DNA from: Sphingomonadaceae bacterium
GTDB lineage: Bacteria > Pseudomonadota > Alphaproteobacteria > Sphingomonadales > Sphingomonadaceae
Assembly (NCBI GenBank): GCA_023384025.1
Contig: JAHDXX010000053.1
Coordinates: 1 to 15,573, forward strand
Length of the DNA stretch: 15,573 nt
Direction of reading: 5' to 3'
Of the stretch, positions 8,025 through 14,547 are shown one piece after another. Every line of letters starts with the position of its first letter. Within the stretch, counting starts at the first letter, position 1. The notes below the pieces were generated by a model. That model searched no databases. It saw only the letters and a list, made by a program, of their open reading frames with translations, and was not told the DNA's origin. The position numbers and the translations under genes were made by a program.

Positions 8025-8053
8025 CCTATGCTGGCACATCTGCGGCTTGTAAA
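8025..8053 (-). promoter_or_regulatory. Putative promoter of the leuA leader
   Basis: On the minus strand TTTACA (8053-8048) is followed after 17 bp by CATAGG (8030-8025). The -35 matches the consensus in five of six positions; the -10 is weak (three of six). The predicted start falls about 7-8 nt further on, at 8018-8017, which is the A of the leader-peptide ATG. In the 233-bp gap between leuA and the thioesterase gene I see no equally good plus-strand promoter. Confidence 0.4.
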
Positions 8054-8113
8054 CCCCCGCCGCACGCGGCATCGCACGGAAAATTGCGCTATTGACGGGG
8101 GAAGCGGGATTTT

Positions 8114-8545
8114 ATGGCCGAAGTGGTGGAGCCGGCACATGTTTTGTACGAAACGATGGGGCTGGAGCGGATCGTCAGTCTCGATCCGGCGGGCCGGGCC
8201 GTGCTCGAATACAATGCGGGTCTGCACCTGTGCCATTCGGGCGGGGTGGTGCAGGGCGGGTTCATCACCGGCTGGATCGACGCGGCGATGGCTCACGCTG
8301 CCGTGGCGATGAACGGCCCGGAGGTGACGCCGATGTCGCTGGAGCTGAAAGTCAGTTTCTTCGCGCCGACACGGCCGGGCAAGGTGATTGCTGAAGGCTG
8401 GGTGGTGCGTGCCGGGCGCCGGACCGGCTTCTTTGAGGGCGAACTGCGTGACAGCGCGGGCACCATGCTGGCCAAGGCGAGCAGCACGATCATGATGATG
8501 GACAAGCGCAAGGTGGAGGCCGCTGCGCAGGCGGCAGTGGCATAA
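8114..8545 (+). CDS. PaaI-family hotdog thioesterase, 143 aa
   Basis: A predicted acyl-CoA thioesterase of the hotdog fold, PaaI/4-hydroxybenzoyl-CoA thioesterase type, which hydrolyses acyl- or aryl-CoA esters in the cytoplasm, usually as a tetramer. Seen: the active-site helix region HSGGVVQGGFITGWIDAAM (41-59), with the Gly-rich turn and an acidic residue D56 at the position that activates water in this family, then the alternating strands LELKVSFFAPTRPGKVIAEGWVVRAGRR (76-103), typical of the hotdog sheet. The length is normal. The ATG at 8114 has purine-rich sequence (GAAGCGGGA) in front. It is divergent from leuA and followed by the epoxide hydrolase gene on the same strand after 88 bp holding an inverted repeat, so they may be co-transcribed. 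The acyl group is unknown. Confidence 0.87.
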   Translation: MAEVVEPAHVLYETMGLERIVSLDPAGRAVLEYNAGLHLCHSGGVVQGGFITGWIDAAMAHAAVAMNGPEVTPMSLELKVSFFAPTRPGKVIAEGWVVRAGRRTGFFEGELRDSAGTMLAKASSTIMMMDKRKVEAAAQAAVA

Positions 8546-8552
8546 TACAAAC

Positions 8553-8618
8553 TCCGTTCGCCTCGAGCGAAGTCGACAGGTCGCCCACGGTGTCTCGCCT
8601 GCGCTCGATACGAACGGA
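8553..8618. repeat. Short interspersed inverted-repeat element
   Basis: The ends TCCGTTCG (8553-8560) and CGAACGGA (8611-8618) are exact inverted copies, and the similarity continues inward imperfectly through TCGAGCG...CGA on the left and the complement of CGCTCGA...TCG on the right. The whole can fold into one long imperfect hairpin of about 66 nt. It fills most of the gap between the thioesterase and epoxide hydrolase genes and ends just before the latter's ribosome binding site. Similar elements beginning CCGTTCG with TCGAGCGAAGTCGA are, from general knowledge, frequent between genes in sphingomonads; copy number here cannot be judged from one window. Confidence 0.6.
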
Positions 8619-8633
8619 TGGGGGAGAGATACC

Positions 8634-9761
8634 ATGAGCGAAGTGCGACCATTTACCCTGGCGGTGCCGCAGGCGCAGATCGATGACCTGCACCGCCGAT
8701 TGGACATGGCGCGCTGGCCCGAGAAGGAGCCGGTGCAGGACTGGAGCCAGGGCACGCCGCTCGCCACCTTGCGCGAACTGGTCGATTACTGGCGCAACCA
8801 GTACAACTGGCGGGCCTGCGAGGCGCGGCTCAATGCCTTCGGCCAGCATGTCACCGAAATCGACGGGCTCGACATCCACTTCCTCCATGTCCGTTCCTCG
8901 CGCGCCGACGCGGTGCCGCTGATCATGACCCACGGCTGGCCGGGATCGGTGATCGAGTTCCTTGAAGTCATCCCGCTGCTGACCGAACCTGCCGAGGGCA
9001 TGGCCTTCCATGTGGTCGCGCCATCGCTGCCGGGCTACGGCTTCTCCGGCAAACCGGCGCAGACCGGGTGGGGTGTCGAAAAGATCGGCATGGCCTGGGC
9101 CAAGTTGATGGAGCGGCTCGGCTATGACCACTGGGTGGCGCAAGGCGGTGACTGGGGCTCGGTCGTCACCACCATGATCGGGCGGCAGGCTCCGACGGGC
9201 TGCGCGGGAATCCATGTCAACATGCCGCTCGGTCGCCCGACGCCGGAGGATATGGCTAGTAAGAATCCGGCGGTGCTTAGCGCGCTCCAGCGCCTCGGTT
9301 ATTATCAGGATTGGGACTCGGGCTATTCTAAGGAGCAGGGCACCCGCCCGCAGACGATCGGCTATTCGCTGGTCGACTCGCCGGTGGGCCTTGCCGGGTG
9401 GATCCTCGAGAAGATCCACGCCTGGACCGACAACCAGGGTTCGCCTTTCGATGCCCTGAGCAAGCAGCAGATCTGCGACAACCTGATGCTCTACTGGCTT
9501 CCCGCCACCGGCGCTTCGGCGGCGCGGCTCTATTGGGAGAGCTTCAGCAAGATCGGGGAAGGCGTAGTCCAGCTACCTGCCGGTGCCAGCGCATTCCCGA
9601 AGGAAGTGATTCCCGCACCGCGCGCCTGGGCCGAGCGGGGAATGCCCAACCTCGTTTACTGGAACGACCTCGATCGCGGCGGGCACTTTGCTGCGTGGGA
9701 ACAACCGGAACTGTTTGCCAGCGAGTTGCGGGCCTGCTTCGCGGCCATGGGGGTAACGTAA
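8634..9761 (+). CDS. Epoxide hydrolase, EHN-domain (microsomal-type) family, 375 aa
   Basis: A predicted alpha/beta-hydrolase that opens epoxides to diols through a covalent ester with Asp. Seen: an N-terminal EHN domain (about 1-110: FTLAVPQAQIDDLHRRLDMARWP ... LNAFGQHVTEIDGLDIHFLHV), the oxyanion motif HGWPGS (100-105), the nucleophile in GGDWGS with D173, the acid E324 (AFPKEVIPAP, matching Glu404 of mammalian microsomal epoxide hydrolase), the base H351 (RGGHFAAWEQP), and Y300 (ARLYWE) as one of the two epoxide-polarising tyrosines. The catalytic set appears complete and there is no membrane anchor, so it is probably soluble. The ATG at 8634 follows GGGGAGAG at close to ideal spacing. The natural substrate cannot be told; detoxification or aromatic/terpene epoxide breakdown are both possible. 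Confidence 0.92.
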   Translation: MSEVRPFTLAVPQAQIDDLHRRLDMARWPEKEPVQDWSQGTPLATLRELVDYWRNQYNWRACEARLNAFGQHVTEIDGLDIHFLHVRSSRADAVPLIMTHGWPGSVIEFLEVIPLLTEPAEGMAFHVVAPSLPGYGFSGKPAQTGWGVEKIGMAWAKLMERLGYDHWVAQGGDWGSVVTTMIGRQAPTGCAGIHVNMPLGRPTPEDMASKNPAVLSALQRLGYYQDWDSGYSKEQGTRPQTIGYSLVDSPVGLAGWILEKIHAWTDNQGSPFDALSKQQICDNLMLYWLPATGASAARLYWESFSKIGEGVVQLPAGASAFPKEVIPAPRAWAERGMPNLVYWNDLDRGGHFAAWEQPELFASELRACFAAMGVT

Positions 9762-9799
9762 TTCGTCACTTGCCAGACCGGCAATGCGGGGCAAGATCG

Positions 9800-9821
9800 G
9801 GGACCACTGCGGAGCAGTCCC
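9800..9821 (+). promoter_or_regulatory. Hairpin holding the likely ribosome binding site of the next gene
   Basis: GGGA (9800-9803) pairs with TCCC (9818-9821), and CTGC (9807-9810) with GCAG (9814-9817), around a 3-nt loop. The only plausible Shine-Dalgarno for the following ATG at 9824, GGAG at 9811-9814, lies in this loop and stem. The structure could limit translation initiation, but it is short and may be incidental. Confidence 0.3.
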
Positions 9822-9823
9822 GA

Positions 9824-10999
9824 ATGATGAAACGTCTGATTCTGCCTCTGGCTCTCTTCCTTGGTTCCGGCGTGGCCAATGCCGAACCAGTGCAGCCAAG
9901 TGGCCCCATCGACGAGCAGCTTGGTGTTGCACTTGCTGTCAGTGAACAGTGCCAGGCCATGCGTCCGTTCGAGTTTGCTTTCCTGCATGGCGTGTGGCTG
10001 AAATCGTGGGCTGACGCCGGAGATGGCAAGCGGATCAATTCTGCTGCCGCAGCGGCCAACAAAGGGCCGATGGGCTGGATCGAAGCTGCGAAGGTGACAT
10101 TCGCAGGCGAAGCCGAAGTGGCGGAGCGCTACCGCAGCAAAGCGGCAGAGATCGGCTGCGCCAATGCCGGAGCCTATGCCAATCTGGGCAAGCTGGAATC
10201 CTACAAGGCGAGCGGGATGCATGTCGTGCTGGCAGCAAGTATGCGCGGGCAAGCAGTGCCTGCACCCAACATGACGCCGCTCTCCCCGGAAGAACGCCAG
10301 CTGGTGCAGCTTTACACCTCCGAGGCAAACAAGATCTTCGGAGCCCAGATGCAGCCGTTCGAGGCCTTACTGGGGCAACTTGCACAGGCACATCTCCAGT
10401 CGTTCGGAGCGCTCGATCCGGCGATCGCTGCAGCTTACATCGAAGGCGACCAGAAGCGGGTCCTGAACACCATCTATCTCGATGCGATACTGTCGACAGC
10501 AGCGTACACCGGTCGAGCGCGCACCATCGACGACGGTGCGGGCTTCGGGGTGCCGGGCGGCCAATGGAGCAAGGCAGGCAAGCCAAGCCTGACAGTGGTC
10601 GCCGGTCCGCAATCGGTAACGCTGTCGACCGTGGGCGGTGGTGCGATTGCCCTGAGCGGCAACCTAGCGTTGATGTTGCGCGCTGATGGTTCGGCCATGC
10701 TTGGCCTGTTCGGGCAGGAGGCCAGTGCCTTTTCAGGCCAGCTTAGCGCGGGGGTCCAGACCGAACGGGCGCCGCCGGTAGCTGGCACGCCCGAGGCGGA
10801 CTGCCCGATGGCACGCTGCTTCGTGTTCTCCGCAGCCGATCTCGCCCGCTTGCCGGACGCGTCGGAGCAGGATGGCGGCGATGTATGGTTCTTCGTCAGC
10901 ACCGCCGCCGCGCCCCGGCGGTCAGACAGCGGAATGGATTCGATCAAGCTCGATGGCCGGGCGCTGAAGGCGATGGTTGCTTCTGCCACCCAGCCATAG
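9824..10999 (+). CDS. Unrecognised exported protein, 391 aa
   Basis: I do not recognise a family. Residues 1-20 (MMKR, hydrophobic LILPLALFLGSG, then VANA before EPV) form a clear Sec signal peptide with an Ala-x-Ala site, so the mature protein should be periplasmic or secreted. Residues about 28-235 are Ala-rich and look helical. Residues about 250-320 are Gly/Ser/Val-rich and strand-like (SLTVVAGPQSVTLSTVGGGAIALSGNLALMLRADGSAMLGLFG). The end has two cysteines (C327, C332) in DCPMARCF; with C43 and C112 that gives four, which could form two disulfides. The ATG at 9824 is immediately followed by another at 9827; the frame stays open upstream to 9398 only because it runs antiphase through the epoxide hydrolase gene. 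It follows the epoxide hydrolase by 62 bp and converges on ilvC. Confidence 0.8.
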   Translation: MMKRLILPLALFLGSGVANAEPVQPSGPIDEQLGVALAVSEQCQAMRPFEFAFLHGVWLKSWADAGDGKRINSAAAAANKGPMGWIEAAKVTFAGEAEVAERYRSKAAEIGCANAGAYANLGKLESYKASGMHVVLAASMRGQAVPAPNMTPLSPEERQLVQLYTSEANKIFGAQMQPFEALLGQLAQAHLQSFGALDPAIAAAYIEGDQKRVLNTIYLDAILSTAAYTGRARTIDDGAGFGVPGGQWSKAGKPSLTVVAGPQSVTLSTVGGGAIALSGNLALMLRADGSAMLGLFGQEASAFSGQLSAGVQTERAPPVAGTPEADCPMARCFVFSAADLARLPDASEQDGGDVWFFVSTAAAPRRSDSGMDSIKLDGRALKAMVASATQP

Positions 11000-11013
11000 G
11001 ATGGCCTTGTGGA

Positions 11014-11038
11014 GGGGCGCCTTGATCCAAGGCGCCCC
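11014..11038. terminator. Strong hairpin between convergent genes
   Basis: GGGGCGCCTT (11014-11023) and AAGGCGCCCC (11029-11038) form a 10-bp perfect stem with a 5-nt loop (GATCC). It sits 14 bp after the stop of the exported-protein gene and 8 bp after the stop of ilvC on the other strand, so it can serve both. Neither side has a clear T-run; the stem itself ends in TT/AA at the loop, not the base. It is likely to be a bidirectional terminator or 3'-end stabiliser. Confidence 0.6.
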
Positions 11039-11046
11039 GACTTCGA

Positions 11047-12066
11047 TCAGTTCTTCGACTTGTCGACCAGCGCGTTCTTGCCAATCCACGGCATCATCGC
11101 GCGCAGCTTGGCGCCGGTCTGCTCGATCGGGTGCGCTTCGGCAGCCTTGCGGGCGGCCTTGAGCTCGGGCTGGCCGGCGCGGTTGTCGAGAACGAAGTTC
11201 TTCACGAACCGCCCGGACTGGATGTCGGCGAGCACGCGCTTCATTTCCGCCTTGGTCTCATCGGTGATGATCCGCGGGCCGGTGGTGATGTCGCCGTATT
11301 CCGCGGTGTTGCTGATCGAGTAGCGCATGTTGGCGATGCCGCCTTCGTAGAGCAGGTCGACGATCAGCTTGGTTTCGTGCAAGCACTCGAAATAGGCCAT
11401 TTCGGGGGCATAACCGGCTTCGACCAGCGTTTCGAACCCGGCCTGGATCAGGTGGGTGATCCCGCCGCACAGCACGGCCTGCTCGCCGAACAGGTCGGTC
11501 TCGCATTCTTCCTTGAAGTTGGTTTCGATGATGCCCGAACGGCCGCCGCCAACGCCGCTGGCATAGGCGAGCGCCACGTCATGCGCGTTGCCGGTCGCGT
11601 CCTGGTGGATCGCGATCAGGCACGGCACGCCGCCGCCCTTCTGGTATTCGCTGCGCACGGTGTGGCCGGGGCCCTTGGGCGCGATCATGATCACGTCGAT
11701 ATCCGCCGGCGGCTCGATGAGGCCGAAGTGTACGTTGAGCCCGTGGGCAAAGGCAAGCGCGGCGCCCGGCTTCATGTTGCCCTTGAGGTCGTTTTCCCAG
11801 ATCGCGGCCTGGTGCTCGTCGGGCGCGAGGATCATGAGAATGTCAGCCCATTCGGCCGCCGCCTTGTTGCTCAGCACCTTGAACCCGGCGGCTTCGGCTT
11901 TCTTCGCCGTGGCCGAGCCTTCGCGCAGCGCGATGGCGACATTGGCCACGCCGCTGTCGCGCAGGTTCTGCGCATGGGCGTGACCCTGGCTGCCATAGCC
12001 GAGGATGGCGATGTTCTTGCCGGTGATCAGGTTCAGGTCGGCATCGGCGTCGTAGTAAACTTTCAT
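11047..12066 (-). CDS. ilvC: Ketol-acid reductoisomerase, class I, 339 aa
   Basis: Second common step of valine/isoleucine synthesis: NADPH- and Mg-dependent rearrangement and reduction of acetolactate or acetohydroxybutyrate, in the cytoplasm. Seen: the Rossmann motif GYGSQG (23-28), R48 and S51 in LREGSAT, which favour NADPH over NADH, the catalytic His in FAHGLNVHFG (near 108), APKGPGHTVR (129-138), and metal ligands D191 and E195 (ETDLFGEQ), E227 and E231 (ECLHE). The 339-aa length is the short class I form. The ATG at 12066 is preceded by GGGGAG at good spacing. It is last in the ilvB-ilvN-ilvC group but separated from ilvN by 113 bp containing a paired-hairpin repeat, so its level may differ from that of the synthase genes. 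Confidence 0.98.
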   Translation of the reverse strand: MKVYYDADADLNLITGKNIAILGYGSQGHAHAQNLRDSGVANVAIALREGSATAKKAEAAGFKVLSNKAAAEWADILMILAPDEHQAAIWENDLKGNMKPGAALAFAHGLNVHFGLIEPPADIDVIMIAPKGPGHTVRSEYQKGGGVPCLIAIHQDATGNAHDVALAYASGVGGGRSGIIETNFKEECETDLFGEQAVLCGGITHLIQAGFETLVEAGYAPEMAYFECLHETKLIVDLLYEGGIANMRYSISNTAEYGDITTGPRIITDETKAEMKRVLADIQSGRFVKNFVLDNRAGQPELKAARKAAEAHPIEQTGAKLRAMMPWIGKNALVDKSKN

Positions 12067-12077
12067 TTCGGCTCCCC

Positions 12078-12159
12078 GTCGCCCCTGCGAAGGCAGGGGC
12101 CCAGATACGTTCGCGCTGTGGCGAGTGGTTGGATAGGCTCCTGCCTGCGCAGGAGCGAC
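12078..12159. repeat. Paired-hairpin inverted repeat (REP-like) between ilvN and ilvC
   Basis: Two 24-bp arms (12078-12101 and 12136-12159) are inverted copies of each other with four mismatches, separated by 34 bp. Each arm is itself a hairpin: GCCCCTGC/GCAGGGGC with loop GAAG (12081-12100) and GCTCCTGC/GCAGGAGC with loop CTGC (12137-12156). Two compact hairpins in opposite orientation is the layout of REP/BIME-type elements. In the ilv transcript it could slow 3'-to-5' decay or partly terminate, separating ilvBN expression from ilvC. Apart from it the 113-bp gap holds only the ilvC ribosome binding site; I see no convincing promoter. Confidence 0.65.
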
Positions 12160-12179
12160 GATAAAATTCTATGGTCGGC

Positions 12180-12695
12180 TCAAGCCCCCTGCGCCCCGCG
12201 CATCATGCCGACGATCCCGGTGCGGCCGACTTCGACCAGCCCCAGTTCGCGCATCAGCGCGATGAAGCTGTCGAGCTTGTCGGGCGGGCCGGTGATCTCG
12301 AAGATGAAGCTTTCGGTGGTGGTGTCGACCGGGCGCGCGCGGAAGATATCGGCCAGACGCAGCGCCTCGACCCGCTTCTCGCCCGTGCCTGCGACCTTGA
12401 CCAGCGCCAGCTCGCGCTCGACGTGCGGGCCTTCCTCGGTCAGGTCGACCACCTTGTGCACCGGTACCAGCCGTTCGAGCTGGGCCTGGATCTGGTCAAT
12501 CACCGCCGGCGGCCCGTTGGTGACGATGGTGATCCGGCTGACCGCGTGGTCATCGGAGATGTCGGCCACCGTCAGGCTGTCGATGTTGTAGCCGCGCGCG
12601 GTGAACAGCCCGGCGATCTTGGCGAGGATCCCCGCCTCGTTGTCGACCGTGATGGCGAGGACGTGGCGCTCGGCGCTCTGTTGCTTGATCTTCAT
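12180..12695 (-). CDS. ilvN: Acetolactate synthase small (regulatory) subunit, 171 aa
   Basis: Regulatory partner of IlvB (also called ilvH): it raises catalytic activity and carries valine feedback inhibition. Seen: an N-terminal ACT domain (about 10-80) with HVLAITVDNEAGILAKIAGLFTARGYNIDSLTV, including the Gly-containing turn (DNEAGILAKIAGLF) that binds the effector in this family, and a C-terminal half (about 85-165) with the conserved ERELALVKV and ITGPPDKLDSFI segments. The length fits the family. It begins 3 bp after the stop of ilvB with only weak ribosome-binding sequence (GGTG about 8 nt before the ATG), so translation is probably coupled to ilvB. Confidence 0.97.
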   Translation of the reverse strand: MKIKQQSAERHVLAITVDNEAGILAKIAGLFTARGYNIDSLTVADISDDHAVSRITIVTNGPPAVIDQIQAQLERLVPVHKVVDLTEEGPHVERELALVKVAGTGEKRVEALRLADIFRARPVDTTTESFIFEITGPPDKLDSFIALMRELGLVEVGRTGIVGMMRGAQGA

Positions 12696-12698
12696 CGC

Positions 12699-14459
12699 TT
12701 ACACCAATGCCTTCGCTTCGTCGTCCATCGTGCCTTCGACGTGGTCGCCGTAGAGCAGCATGTCGGTATGCGCCGCGCCGCTCGGGATCATCGGGAAGCA
12801 GTTGGCTTCCTTCGATACCAGGCAGTCGACCATCACCGGGCCGTCATGCGCCAGCATGGCTTCGATCCCGGCGTCGAGCTGGCTTTCGTCCTCGATCCGG
12901 ATGCCTTTCCAGCCGTAGGCCTCGGCCAGCCGAACGAAATCGGGCAGGCTGTCGGAGTAGCTGTTCGAGTAACGGCTCTCATAGGTCAGTTCCTGCCACT
13001 GGCGGACCATGCCCATGTATTCGTTGTTGAGGATGAACACCTTGACCGGCAGGCGGTACTGGCTGGCGGTGCCGAGTTCCTGGATGTTCATCTGGATGCT
13101 GGCTTCACCGGCAATGTCGATCACCAGCCGCCCGGGATTGCCGAGCTGCGCCCCGATCGCGGCGGGCAGGCCGTAGCCCATCGTGCCGAGGCCGCCGCTG
13201 GTGAGCCAGCGGTTGGGGCCGAAGAAGCCGAAATACTGCGCAGCCCACATCTGGTGCTGGCCGACCTCGGTGGTGATCACCGGATCGTGCTTGCAGGTGA
13301 GGGCGAACAGGCGCTCGACCGCCTTCTGCGGCATCAGCTCGCCCTTGCGGTCCTGGTAGGCAAGGCTTTCGCGCGCGCGCCAGCCGGTGATGCGCGCCTT
13401 CCATTCGCCCAGGTCCTGCGCCTTGCGGCTGCCCCAGGCCTGGATCAGCTGTTCCAGCACCGTGGCGCAATCGCCGATGATCGGCACGTCCACGGCCACG
13501 GTCTTGTTGATCGAGGCCCGGTCGATATCGATGTGGATCTTCTTCGAATCCGGGCTAAAGGCGTCGAGCCGCCCGGTCACCCGGTCGTCGAACCGCGCGC
13601 CGACGCAAAGCATCACGTCGCACCTGTTCATCGCCATGTTGGCTTCAAATGTACCGTGCATGCCGAGCATGCCGAGCCAGTCGGGATGATCTGCCGGGAA
13701 CGCGCCGAGACCCATCAGGGTCGATGTGACCGGGGCCTGGGTGAGTGCCTGCAAGTGGCGCAGCAGCTCTGTCGCGCGCGGGCCTGAGTTGATCACGCCA
13801 CCGCCCGAATAGATGATCGGGCGCTCGGCCTTGGCGAGCAGTTCGATCGCTTCAGCGATGCGATGCTCCGAACCTCGCGTCTGCGGCTGATAGCGCGCGG
13901 TAGCTAGCACGGTGTTGCTCTTTGCAGACGAGGTGACCGCGATCTGGACATCCTTGGGAATGTCGATCAGCACCGGGCCTGGGCGGCCGGTGGTGGCAAT
14001 GCGGAACGCCTCCTCGATTACGGACTGGAGCTGGTCCGGATCCTTCACCAGGTAGTTGTGCTTGGTGCAGTGGCGGGTGATGCCGATGGTGTCGGCTTCC
14101 TGGAAGGCGTCGGTGCCGATCAATGCGGTCGGCACCTGACCGGTGATAACCACCATCGGGATCGAGTCCATGAAGGCATCGGCGATCCCGGTGACCGCAT
14201 TGGTCGCGCCCGGGCCGGAGGTAACGAGGACCACACCGGGCTTGCCGGTCGAGCGGGCATAGCCTTCGGCAGCATGGGCCGCGCCGGCTTCGTGGCGGAC
14301 GAGGATGTGGCGGATGCGCTGGTCGGAAAACAGTTCGTCGTAGATCGGCAGCACCGCGCCGCCGGGATAGCCGAACACGAATTCCACGCCCTGCGCGGCC
14401 AGGCAATCGACCAGCAGCGCCGCTCCGCTCTTCTCCTGCCGCTGTTCCGCAGCCGACAT
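12699..14459 (-). CDS. ilvB: Acetolactate synthase large (catalytic) subunit, 586 aa
   Basis: ThDP-, Mg- and FAD-dependent enzyme that condenses pyruvate with pyruvate or 2-ketobutyrate, the entry to valine, leucine and isoleucine synthesis. Seen: the N-terminal ThDP domain with FGYPGGAVLPIYD (29-41) and the catalytic glutamate E57 in RHEAGAAH; the FAD-binding middle domain with GARFDDRVTGRL (287-298); and the C-terminal ThDP domain with GGLGTMGYGLPAAIGA and the Mg/diphosphate motif GEAS (451-454) ending in LNNEYMGMVRQWQ (NN 478-479). The usual GDG/GDA motif here reads GEA, so the acidic ligand is kept as Glu. The ATG at 14459 has a strong GGAGG 6 nt before it. It is first in the operon, with miaA ending 88 bp upstream, behind a promoter-like site and a GC hairpin. 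Confidence 0.97.
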   Translation of the reverse strand: MSAAEQRQEKSGAALLVDCLAAQGVEFVFGYPGGAVLPIYDELFSDQRIRHILVRHEAGAAHAAEGYARSTGKPGVVLVTSGPGATNAVTGIADAFMDSIPMVVITGQVPTALIGTDAFQEADTIGITRHCTKHNYLVKDPDQLQSVIEEAFRIATTGRPGPVLIDIPKDVQIAVTSSAKSNTVLATARYQPQTRGSEHRIAEAIELLAKAERPIIYSGGGVINSGPRATELLRHLQALTQAPVTSTLMGLGAFPADHPDWLGMLGMHGTFEANMAMNRCDVMLCVGARFDDRVTGRLDAFSPDSKKIHIDIDRASINKTVAVDVPIIGDCATVLEQLIQAWGSRKAQDLGEWKARITGWRARESLAYQDRKGELMPQKAVERLFALTCKHDPVITTEVGQHQMWAAQYFGFFGPNRWLTSGGLGTMGYGLPAAIGAQLGNPGRLVIDIAGEASIQMNIQELGTASQYRLPVKVFILNNEYMGMVRQWQELTYESRYSNSYSDSLPDFVRLAEAYGWKGIRIEDESQLDAGIEAMLAHDGPVMVDCLVSKEANCFPMIPSGAAHTDMLLYGDHVEGTMDDEAKALV

Positions 14460-14481
14460 TGCATTCCTCCATAAAAACGTA

Positions 14482-14506
14482 GCCCGGCGCGAGGGGAGCG
14501 CCGGGC
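14482..14506 (-). terminator. GC hairpin and T-run in the ilvB leader
   Basis: GCCCGGCGC (14482-14490) and GCGCCGGGC (14498-14506) form a 9-bp perfect GC-only stem with a 7-nt loop. Read on the minus strand it is followed after four bases by five T residues (ending at 14473), directly ahead of the ilvB ribosome binding site. This is the form of an intrinsic terminator. It may simply end miaA transcripts, or act as an attenuator for ilvB. No branched-chain-rich leader peptide is visible ahead of it. Confidence 0.5.
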
Positions 14507-14515
14507 CGGTGCGTG

Positions 14516-14544
14516 CCTCTAGGAGACGAAAAATATCCTGTCAA
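14516..14544 (-). promoter_or_regulatory. Putative ilvB promoter
   Basis: On the minus strand a perfect TTGACA (14544-14539) lies 3 bp after the miaA stop codon and is followed after 17 bp by TAGAGG (14521-14516), a weak -10. The spacing is ideal. Transcription would begin near 14509, so the message would start almost at the GC hairpin and carry a leader of about 50 nt. The -10 is the doubtful part. Confidence 0.45.
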
Positions 14545-14547
14545 CGC

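Noticed and set aside
8021..8767. Minus-strand open frame opposite the thioesterase and epoxide hydrolase start
   Set aside because: Arg/His-rich shadow product crossing the inverted repeat and both real genes; no ribosome binding site.
9398..9823. Upstream part of the frame leading into the exported protein
   Set aside because: It lies out of frame within the epoxide hydrolase gene; the signal peptide at 9824 marks the true start.
11131..12591. Long open frame antisense to ilvC and part of ilvN
   Set aside because: It spans two real genes and the repeat-bearing gap; no start signal and no domain.
12171..13787. Long open frame antisense to ilvB and ilvN (538 codons)
   Set aside because: It crosses two well-supported genes on the other strand and has the low-complexity composition of an antisense shadow.
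14460..14544. Leader peptide ahead of ilvB starting at TTG 14544
   Set aside because: The frame begins in the -35 hexamer, contains no run of Ile, Leu or Val codons, and continues into ilvB out of frame.
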